Shown: positions 1 through 9,400 of the stretch, in pieces | How the letters are laid out: every line of letters starts with the position of its first letter | How positions within the stretch are numbered: the first letter of the stretch is position 1 | Assembly: GCA_016220095.1 (NCBI GenBank) | Contig: JACRIJ010000084.1 | Span: 1-41,286 of the forward strand | Length of the DNA stretch: 41,286 nt | Source of the DNA: Planctomycetota bacterium | GTDB taxonomy: Bacteria; Planctomycetota; MHYJ01; JACQXL01; JACRIJ01 | Direction of reading: 5' to 3' | The notes under the pieces: model-generated | Database searches by the model: none | Told to the model about the DNA's origin: nothing | The model's input: the letters and a program-made list of their open reading frames with translations, nothing else | Translations under genes and position numbers: made by a program

Positions 1-216
1 CGCGGGTTTCCACCAGTCCGTCTGCTGTGCGGCTATCTGGACGGTATCGTTTATGACCTCGGTCTGGGACGGCGCACTGCCGGCGGTATTGAAATCGGAC
101 ATAGTGGTCTGAACCCAGGTATCGCCGAACAGAACGACAGCCGATAGAAGACAGAAGACAGGAAACAGAAAACAACGGCGCAATTCCACTTGTGGTTTCA
201 ATTCTATTTTTTTCAT
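1..216 (-). CDS. N-terminal fragment of a DUF2341/LamG-type secreted protein (cut by window edge)
   Basis: Seventy-two codons run from an ATG at 214-216 off the left edge without a stop. The start is supported by an AGAGG ribosome binding site six bases upstream. The peptide begins MKKIELKPQVELRRCF, continues with a hydrophobic secretion segment, and then a mature region ending QQTDWWKPA at the edge. It is almost identical to the first part of the 2295-aa protein encoded at 3440-10327; the two differ mainly in the length of the hydrophobic segment and a few substitutions. It is therefore the start of a close paralogue and probably another large exported protein with DUF2341 and LamG domains. 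Only the N-terminus is visible, so the rest of its architecture is unknown. Confidence 0.8.
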   Translation of the reverse strand, partial: MKKIELKPQVELRRCFLFPVFCLLSAVVLFGDTWVQTTMSDFNTAGSAPSQTEVINDTVQIAAQQTDWWKPA

Positions 217-236
217 ACACAACCTCTTTACTATAA

Positions 237-606
237 AATTCTAAGCGCTAAACTCTAAATCCTAAACAAATTCAAAACACAAAATTCAAATTCTCCAAAC
301 CCGGCGTACGCCGTGTTTCGGTTATTTGAGCATTAGAGCTTTGAATTTGTTTAGAGTTTAGGGTTTCGGATTTAGAGTTTAACAGAGAACTATTATATGT
401 ATATCCACACTCGCAGATTTACAACTTGATATTTGCAATTTTCAATTTACAATAAATGGCAAAATCTTTAAATTCGTTTATCGTAAAGAGTGACAGGATG
501 CAAGAATGATAAAGTACTCGTCTGGAAACATTCCATCATCCTGACATTCCAACATTCTTTCGTTTCGTCCGTCCGTCCTTCTCCATTCTTCGTTATTTCA
601 ACGCAT
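237..606. repeat. Leader-repeat module, copy A (fills the 462-bp gap 217-678)
   Basis: This stretch matches 2917-3443 and 10347-10724 and, in reverse, part of 30422-30631. Its left part (about 237-382) is an imperfect palindrome around the core GGCGTACGCC, with arms rich in CTAAACTCTAAA / TTTAGAGTTTAGG. Its right part carries the recurring phrases TTACAACTTGATATTTGC and CATTCTCCATTCTTCG-like pyrimidine runs. Short open frames here are by-products of the repeat. No convincing gene lies between 217 and 678. Confidence 0.8.
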
Positions 607-678
607 AAGTTGTTTATCCGTAACAATTATACACTCAAATTACCTGTAAAATCAACTGATTTTACTGAAAAGAGTAGC

Positions 679-2841
679 TTATTTCTGACTGACAATTACG
701 GCAGAAGTTTCACTTGCGGTTACGAATGTATCAGTAGTAACTATATCAATATCAATATTAGTCATGGTTAGTTTAGCAGACATCAACTTGGCATTTGCCG
801 GAATAAAACTGGTATTGCTTCCTATCTCTAACGGCACATCCCCGTCACTGCCTATTTTCAATATCCATATATCGCTCCATCCCGCTCCAAAACTATAAGT
901 ATCGCCTGCTATGATAAAACCGCCGCCGGATGTCTGCTGGATTGATTGAACGTCTTCAGCATCACTCCCGCCATATGTTTTTTGCCAATCGATTTCTCCA
1001 TTGCCATTAAGTTTTAATACCAGCATATTCCCGCCAAATTCATCGGTGATACCCGACAAAACATATTCTCCATCACTGGTTTGCCGTATCAAACCGTATT
1101 CCTCCCATTCAACACCGCCGTAAGTTTTCTGCCAAACAATGTCTCCTGCTGCATCTAACCGTAAAACCAACAAATCATACCCGCCTGCTCCAAATGAATT
1201 AGTATCACCTGACACGACATATCCGCCGTCAATAGTCTGTTGGACGAAATAAGCATAATCATCGCCAACTGCCTTGGCATCGGGATATGTTTTTTGCCAA
1301 TCAATTGAACCATCGCTTTTAAGTTTCAGTACGAATATATCTATATTTTCGGTTATTATCGAATTGATTTCAGTAGTGTAAGGCATGCTTTCACCGGCCA
1401 CTATATAGCCGCCATCCGTAGTCTGTTGGATTGATCCAGCATAATCTAAACCCGAACTATCAAAAACCTTCTGCCAAACAATAGCGCCTTCACTGTCAAG
1501 TTTTATAATGCAAATATCGTTACTGATAATCTGATATGGATAAGAGCTTGAAATCTGTGTAAAAACGCTATATCCTGCTATAATGTATCCTCCATCAAAA
1601 GTCTGCTGGATTGAACTAAATACGTTGTCAGCGCCGCTCCGGCCATAAGTTTTCTGCCAAACAATCGTTCCGTCACCATCAAGTTTCAATACCCAAATAT
1701 CATTCAATCCTTCTCCAAAAGAATAAGTCTCACCCGCCACAATATATCCGCCATCAATGGTTTGCTGGATTGACGTTGCCGAATCATATTTTGCTCCACC
1801 GTAGGTTTTCTCCCATACGATGGAGCCATCGTTATCAAGTTTCAAAATCCAAAAATCGCCGTTTCCCGCTCCGAAGGAAAAAGTCTCACCTGCCACGACA
1901 TAACCGCCCTCAGATGTCTGCAGGATTGAAGCTGGAGAATCGTTGTCTGCGCCGCCATACGATTTTATCCAATTGTAAATTATTGTTTTAGTTCCACCAT
2001 TGACTAACATATCGGAAAAACTAACCTGCTCTTCGTTGGAATAAATTACAGTTATACTTGCGACAGAAGCCATGAATGTTTTTTCGTCGGAGCCTTTTCC
2101 ATTAAAATTGTAAATCAGAATCCAGTCTTCACTTGAGCCGGCGTTTATAGTATGATTTAAGCTATCAAATAAAACCGTGCCGTCATCAACGGAATATGAT
2201 TGAGAAACGCCGATTTGAATATCACCGGAATCAAGAATACCGTTGCTATTCGCATCTAAACATAACGAAACAGAGCTAATATCAAGACTCTCATTGCCTG
2301 TGCCCGACCCATTAAAAACGATATTAGATACTGTTATATTTTCTTTTATATCTCCAATGGCCAATTTCATCTGCAGCATAGCCACATTTAAATCAGACGA
2401 ACCTATATTTGAATCCCCAGCATTAGCATATCCGCCTGATATAACAAATGTACTTGCAATGGTATCGGTGTGAAAACTCCATATAACACCTGTAGTAATG
2501 CCCTTGCTATTCCTGGAATCAATTCGCCAATAATATGCGGTGTCATAAGCAAGAGTGCCCGGATTATAATCAGTACCTATCGTGTTTTTGACAAAAGACG
2601 GAGAATTGGCTATACCAAAATAAACATCGTAGGAATCAGCGCCGGATACTGCGTTCCAGGACAATTGTTGCGTAACTTGAATGTCAGTCAAACCATCACC
2701 TGGAATGGACAAATCTACTTGCGCGGGAGGCGCTGTCTTATTAGAGTTACATCCTGAGGCGACTGTAAGAACTGTTAACATAATAAATAACAATTTAATT
2801 ACAAAAAGTTTTCTGTCTGCAAGCAAAATACGATCCGCCAT
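679..2841 (-). CDS. Lipoprotein with FN3-like domain and seven GGYIVAG/WQKTYGG repeats
   Basis: A 720-aa protein, starting at an ATG preceded by AGGAG ten bases upstream. Residues 10-31 form a hydrophobic signal ending in TVASGC, a plausible lipobox with lipidated Cys31. Residues about 38-125 resemble a fibronectin-III-like module (YDTAYYWRIDSRNSKG). Residues about 130-285 contain a segment with LCLDANSNGILDSGD, reminiscent of a calcium-binding or dockerin-like loop. From about 290 to 690 there are seven tandem units of 50-60 residues with the pattern SIQQT-DGGYIVAG-T-SFGAG-D-W-LKLD-DG-IVWQKTYGG. This repeat is common in secreted bacterial proteins of unknown function and probably forms a beta-propeller. 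It is likely anchored to the outer membrane. Neighbours on the same strand are also envelope proteins. No enzyme motif was recognised. Confidence 0.85.
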   Translation of the reverse strand: MADRILLADRKLFVIKLLFIMLTVLTVASGCNSNKTAPPAQVDLSIPGDGLTDIQVTQQLSWNAVSGADSYDVYFGIANSPSFVKNTIGTDYNPGTLAYDTAYYWRIDSRNSKGITTGVIWSFHTDTIASTFVISGGYANAGDSNIGSSDLNVAMLQMKLAIGDIKENITVSNIVFNGSGTGNESLDISSVSLCLDANSNGILDSGDIQIGVSQSYSVDDGTVLFDSLNHTINAGSSEDWILIYNFNGKGSDEKTFMASVASITVIYSNEEQVSFSDMLVNGGTKTIIYNWIKSYGGADNDSPASILQTSEGGYVVAGETFSFGAGNGDFWILKLDNDGSIVWEKTYGGAKYDSATSIQQTIDGGYIVAGETYSFGEGLNDIWVLKLDGDGTIVWQKTYGRSGADNVFSSIQQTFDGGYIIAGYSVFTQISSSYPYQIISNDICIIKLDSEGAIVWQKVFDSSGLDYAGSIQQTTDGGYIVAGESMPYTTEINSIITENIDIFVLKLKSDGSIDWQKTYPDAKAVGDDYAYFVQQTIDGGYVVSGDTNSFGAGGYDLLVLRLDAAGDIVWQKTYGGVEWEEYGLIRQTSDGEYVLSGITDEFGGNMLVLKLNGNGEIDWQKTYGGSDAEDVQSIQQTSGGGFIIAGDTYSFGAGWSDIWILKIGSDGDVPLEIGSNTSFIPANAKLMSAKLTMTNIDIDIVTTDTFVTASETSAVIVSQK

Positions 2842-2916
2842 ACGAATTATTCTCCTATTTTAAAATTCTTTCTAATACAAATAACAATTCTCACTAAAAG
2901 CTATTCGCTTTATGAA

Positions 2917-3443
2917 ATTCTAAGCGCTAAACTCTAAATTCTAAACAAATTCAAAACACAAAATTCGTAATACTTAAGCTATTTGAAGCAATTTCCCCCT
3001 CCCTTTATGGGAGGGGGCATAGGGGGAGGGTGAAAAACATTTTCTCCCTCTCCCTGTCCCTCTCCCGCAAGGGGAGAGGGGATTACTTCAAATGACTTAA
3101 GTATTGCCAAAATTCAAATTCTCCAAACCCGGCGTACGCCGTTTTTTGGTCATTTGAACATTGAATTTTTGAGCTTGTTTAGAGTTTAGGGTTTCGGATT
3201 TAGAGTTTAACAGAGAACTATTAGATGTATATCTACGCTCGCAGATTTACAACTTGATATTTGCAATTTTCAATTTACAATAAATGGCAAAATCTTCAAA
3301 TTCGTTTATCGTAAAGAGTGATAGGATGAAAGAATGATGTAGTACTCGTCTGGAAACATTCTATCATCCTGACATTCCAACATTCTTTCGTTTCGTCCGT
3401 CCTTCCTCCTTCGTTTTCCATTCTCCATTCTTCGTTATTTCAA
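2917..3443. repeat. Leader-repeat module, copy B, interrupted by a palindromic element
   Basis: This copy of the module fills the 598-bp gap 2842-3439. It aligns with copy A on both sides of a 142-bp insertion at 2967-3108. Its right end runs into the TCA at 3440-3442 that is the stop codon of the large gene to the right, so the module boundary coincides with that gene's 3' end. No gene is seen between 2842 and 3439. Confidence 0.8.
2967..3108. mobile_element. 142-bp MITE-like palindromic element with 7-bp target duplication
   Basis: Relative to copies A and C of the leader repeat, an extra 142 bp sits between two copies of AAAATTC (2960-2966 and 3109-3115), while the uninterrupted copies have one. 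The ends are terminal inverted repeats: GTAATACTTAAG..ATTTGAAG on the left, and the reverse of ..CTTCAAATGACTTAAGTATTGCC on the right. The interior is a pair of C-rich/G-rich arms around GTGAAAAACATTTT. It has no coding capacity, so transposition must be in trans. A truncated copy lies at 41069-41150. Confidence 0.75.
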
Positions 3444-6400
3444 CGGTTACGTATCCTGCCCAGGAAACATCCGGTCGCCGGCCCTCCGTTTTTCGCCGCC
3501 TTTTCGCTCCCGCTGTCCATGCGGAACCACCACGTATCCGACCAGTCGCTGACGGCGTTTCCCTTAAATGTCTTGACGCGCCAATAGTAAACCGTACCGT
3601 ATTTCACCCCGGTAGTCTGATAAGCCTGAATGTCCACGAGTTTGCTCACGAGAAACTCCGTAAATTCCGCGTTCAGGCTGATTTGCAAAAGCGACGTAAC
3701 ATCAGTATCGGCATCCCAACTCAAAACCGGCGCCGGATACACGTCAAGCAAACCATCTAATGGCGACAACAAAGCTGGTTTTGTCAGCGAAACAACATTG
3801 CTGTCACCTGTCACCTGGCCGCTATTTCCATTATCCTGCCCGCCCGGAATAGTATTATCAGTTATAACCAGGGTAACCGGCACGCTTACAGGACTGTTAA
3901 CTGCGCCAGGGCTCGTTATTGTTATCGTACCCGTATGCACGCCCGCCATAAGCCCGGACGGTATCATTGTTACTTCCATATTAACCGACTGCAGTGTATT
4001 TCCCGATGAAGGGGTTAAAGACAACCAAGCAATATCATCCTGCGCGCTCCAATCAAGTCCGAAAATACCGTTCGTATAAATTACCAGCGATTTTGTTGAC
4101 TGCGCAGAACTGCCGTATCCGGCAGAATAACTAAGTGATGCCGGAGACACGTATAAAGCCGACCCGCTTTCACTTGAAAACACCAATAATGTTACGGGCA
4201 ATGCCACTGGACTATTGCCGGCATCCGGTGCGGTTATCGTAATAGTTGCAGTATGTTCGCCGGCAGACAGGCCTGCGGAATCAGCCGTTGCCTGCACCTC
4301 CATTGCCGTCGCCGTGGAGCCGCTTGCCGTATCCAGAGTCAGCCAATCGGCATCATCTGACACTGTCCAATTCACATCCGTATCGCCGTTCTTAAACACC
4401 GTAAATGACGCGGTTTCTTCACCCGGCTTGTCATAATCCGCATAGAAAATCAACGCCGAAGGTGTCGTATATATGCTTGAGGCAATCACACTTGTACCGC
4501 CTGAACCGCCGGAATCACCATCGCCTCCTGTCCCGCCGGAATCTCCGGAATTAGTCAGGTAAAAACTGGTTGAATTGAACTCATACGCGCCGATATCCCA
4601 GGCGCCAGCGTCAAAATTGATTACATCAAGCACGTCCACACCCTTTGTATTGCCGTCTATGTCAGTACTGAATTCAACGCTCAGATTTATGCCCTGGTCA
4701 ATGGCGCTGACTGCCGTGCTTTTAAGCCGGAAATCCATGGTTGAAGCGCTGACAAAGTAATCGGACGTCACAGCGATGTCGCAATTTTCCAGGGTGCTGT
4801 TTGTAATTTCAGCGCCGAATTCTATAAGGCAGTTGACCAGATGTGAATTTTCTATCACAAGCACAGCGGAATCCGGGCTGAAAATCGTAAGGTTTTCGCC
4901 AAGGGCGAGATTACTTATGCCGCCGTAGGTTACCACGCAATTTCTTAATATCTCGCCGCCCGCAGTACCCTGGCCTGTTACGGCGAATCCCGTAGTAGGT
5001 GACAGGATGCCGTTCTGCAGGGTTACATCTTTTGAAAGCGTTATGCTCTCCGTATGCGCTATCGTATCTTCTATGCTTATAGTGTCCCCGTCAGTTGTGC
5101 TGGCGCTGTTTACGGCATCCTGAATGGTCGCGTACGATTCGCCGGTGGATTCGTTAATCATCTGAGGGATGGTTGAGGTGGTGGTGAACTTATAATAAGA
5201 CGGATTGGCCGTATAAGACATATTGCCCGCGCCATCCACGGCTATCACGCGCCAGTAATAGGTACTGTTGCCGATAAGGATCTCGGCGCCCGTGCCGCTC
5301 AAGGTATATGTCGTATCAGCCAAATTGGTTTTATTGATCACCGGTGAACTGAACGAGGTATAGTTATCCAACTGCAGGGTATATGATACGCCGCTCAGGT
5401 CTGTAACCGCATCCCAGCTGAAATCCGCCGTACTTGTGGAGATAGAGGCATTCGCCGCAGGAGACGTGATAGCAATAGAAGGAGGGACGGTACCATCGTA
5501 TTTGAACGGCCCTATGTCCTGCGCAGTACCTGCGGTATTCGTAGAAGAATACGGCAGGTAGTGGAAATACCACGAGCCATCCGAGGTTGAGGTGTTTAGG
5601 AGTTGAGGAGCTGTTGCGGGCGGGGTTGAGGAGTTCCAGACGGGCTCTGCCAAGGTAAAGGTGTAGGAAGCAGTATTGCCCCAGGCGTAGTAGTATTTAT
5701 TTATCTGCGCGCCGAAACCTGGATTTGAATTGACAAATGTAAAGGTTGCCGTGGAGTACCAGTTATTAGTTAGTTTATCGCAAGACACAGAATCCACAGG
5801 CGGCACAATTGGAACCGTATAGGTTACTGTCACATCCGTAAGCACGGGGTCTGAAGAAGTCCCGTCGCCGGTAAAAGTTGCCTTGTATTGGATATAACGG
5901 CCTGAAACGGGACTTGACGGCGCATTACCGCTGACAAGGACGTCTTCATAGGAACTTGTTGGCGGGTCGGTATTACCTGCCCTGACCTGCATAGTGATTG
6001 TACCCGCGCCCGCAGACGTCCAGGCAACGGAATCAACCGTTGTGCTGTTATCGCCGGTGTCCTTAGATGCGGACGTAAAAGTGCCTGTGGAGTAATAAGG
6101 ATCGGGTATAGGCTCTTCGGTGGAAAACGAACAGGAGGGTTCGGCGGCGGTGTAGAGCCGAACTTTAATATTATCAAAACGCGTTCCGGCATTATAAGCG
6201 CCTATCATCAACTTTGCTGGAGTGCCGGAAATTACAGCATCAGATTTTAAGAGTTTATCGTTTTCGTAAAAATCCGCCTGAGTGCTTGATTTGTATACGA
6301 TTTTTGACCTGACCCAGTTACTCAATGTTGGAGCAATTCCCGTACTCAACCACGCCGCAGATTGAAAATACTTATAGACACCGGTATCAACATCTATGGC

Positions 6401-9400
6401 AGCAATATAATTAGCATCGATTTTTTCAGTGCCCCAAAGCATTGAATCTCCTGTATTACTGGTCATATAAACGTCGGCTTCCATGACATAAGGAGCGGAA
6501 AGTGAAAGCGGATAATCCATACGTCCGCCCGCGGAACCATACCCGTAACTGAAAGCCCCCTGCTTGACATCCGTTTTAACGGCAAAAGCCGAACCTGTAT
6601 TCCAGTACCAACCATTGGCGTTTCCATCTTCAAAGTCGTCAAAGAATTGATAAATGTTCACTTTATTTTCCGGCGCCGCGGCAGTGGAAAGGTTTTTATA
6701 ATAGAAGTAATAACTGTGGCTTCCGGAGGCCTCGGAGGTAGAAGAGGCGTTTATCGCCGACTGGGTCTTGAACCAGACCTCGTTTTTGAAATTATATAAT
6801 GATCTAATTTCAGTGAAATTCAGGCATCTGCCCTTGTAAACAAATGTTTCATCCACGTTTCCTGTAAATGTATAGCTTGTCTGGTTATTGCCTGCGCCTA
6901 TATTTAAGGGCGCAGTAGAATTATATAGCAAACCGGCAAAAGTTGTTGTGCCCTTCAAAATACAATCAACATACAAACTAAACGTAGAACCGCTCCTTGT
7001 TACTACAATATGATGCCAAATATTATCCTCAATAACAGCAGTTGTTTGAATATCCACAGGATAACCCGTACCAGTACTGGAGGCAATAAACCTGAGAGGT
7101 ATTGTACCGCCGCTTCTTTTCACGACAGCACAGTTTACATTGCTTCCCCCTCCTGTGCCCATTTGCGACAGTATAAATTCCTCAGACGTATCGCTTGTCT
7201 TTATCCATATAGAGATTGAAAAATCACCGTTTCCAAAATTCCAGTCTTCGGAGTCTGCAATACTGACATAATCATCAGTACCATCGAAAGTAATAGCGCC
7301 ATTGAGCTTCCCGTTGACTGCCTTATTCACAGTCCCATTGTTAGTATTAAAAATGCCATTATTACTGCCTGTTGCGCTGATAATTGCCGCGCCATGGATA
7401 GCTGAACTTTCGTTCAGGCGCCAGAGACCGACAAGTCCCGTATCAGGCACGGAAACCTCTCTGCCAACTCCATTCTGTCTTACAACCTTTCCTTCCGTAT
7501 AATACGGACTGCCGTTCAGGGTGCCGTTATTGCCGTTGCCGGACGCGTCGCCGGCGTCGTTATCCAGATGATAGAGGCCGACGGTGTTGGCATCGGGAAC
7601 AAAAGGGGTTTGTTGGGGAACGAAATTGGCGGAATAGCGGACATTATTTGAAATACGAACTTCGTCAATTAAACCATTAAAATCAAAAGCTACATAACCG
7701 GGTCGTAAGGATCCTATATTCAGCGCTGATCCTATATCTGGTAAGGTATCTGAATTTGTAGCTGTAGCATCAGATTGCCCGTTAACCCATAAATTCCAAG
7801 AAGGTCCATTTCTTGTAACTGCTACATGATACCATCCATTATAGTAACCACCGCCTACCGTTAAAGTAGTATTTCCATCCATAACTGGCCCAAGCGCACT
7901 GACTCCATTATTTGAATCCCAATGCAACTTCCCACTGGAAGCTATACATAACCATTGATATAAGGAACTACTACTACTTTGTCCAATAATTGCATTGTAG
8001 ACGCTTATATTTGATGGCTTGATCCATGCCTCAACAGTAAAATCACTGTTACCAAAATTCCAGCTATTGCTATCAAGAATAGAAATATACTGGCTACTAG
8101 AAGATGAAAGATTTATTCCGTGCCCTTTTACAATATCCCTGTCCAGTTCAAACTGTTCGCCGGAGGTCTTGTTTTTGGCAACGACCCGCAGGTCGCTCAG
8201 GTCATTATTTAGATTTCCTGCGTTTCGCAGGAAATCTAAATCAACGTCCGCCTTGACGGAATAACCTGAAGAAAGCGCTGACGCGGTTTCGTTGTTTGTT
8301 ACGGTAATCAACTGCCTGTCCTGCCATTCGGAGGTCTGGGTGATTTCGGAACCGACAGTAGTAGTTGGTTCAGGGGAATTGTATTTGCGAATCAGCGCTT
8401 TGCCGGGATAGCTTAATGTGCTGAGTATGATATTATTATAAACATCAGAAACTTCAGCAATAGACAAGGCAGTATTGAATATATGGACTTCATCCATCAT
8501 GCCATTCAGATTGTCATCAACGCCCGGAAGACTGCCTGTTTCAGGATAAGACCCGAATACGACATTCACGGAAGTTGAAGAAGTTGTCGTTGGAATTGTG
8601 CCCGTAAAAGTCCCGGTAACGTCCACTGTATTATTATAATACCTTATTCTATCCGTATTAACCGCCTGGGTACCGTCATACACCAAAACAACGTGATACC
8701 ATTGCCCTGTAGCAAACGTATCATTCGGCCCGTACGTGCCGGTATTAGCGCCGTTTCTGACAGCGCTTTCCGGATATCTTAGAGTACCATAAACGGAAAA
8801 ACTTAATCCACTTGTTGCGCTGACATGTTTTGCAATTAAGCCAATATGGTCGGCGCTGGTGCCGGAAAAACTGTTAAATTTTACCCATGTTAAAAAAGTA
8901 AATTTGGAAACACCATCAAGCTGATTTATATCTCCGGTTGTAACATAACTATTTCCTCCAAAACTGATACCATTGCCAAACTTGCCTGTTGCGTAAGACG
9001 CATTCGTTAATGTGCCATTGTATCCATTACCTGACTTATCGGCAGTATTCCCGGAACTTTCGTTCATCGGCCAAGAACCAACCAAACCTGAAATTTCCCT
9101 GACAAATGTAGTTGCCGTACTGCTTGCGCTTGTTGCCGATGCATTCCCATAATACATATAAACATTAGACAGCCCCACGGGTATGCTGTCCGTGCCTGCA
9201 ACCTTTACCCAGAACGTCCCGTCTTTTTCCATCCAATATGGAAATTCCGTACCGGAATTTCCTGTGAATATGATGTCGCCGTAGTTAAGTTTTGCTTTTG
9301 CATTGTAATGCGCCGCGATTTCGTCCGCGGAAAGCGCGCGGTTGTAAACACGAACTTCGTCTATGAGACCGCTTGTATATACAGTTGTGTCATAGCCCCA

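Noticed and set aside
490..771. A 93-aa plus-strand frame
   Set aside because: It lies in leader repeat copy A and overlaps the 3' end of the lipoprotein gene; the composition is that of repeat DNA.
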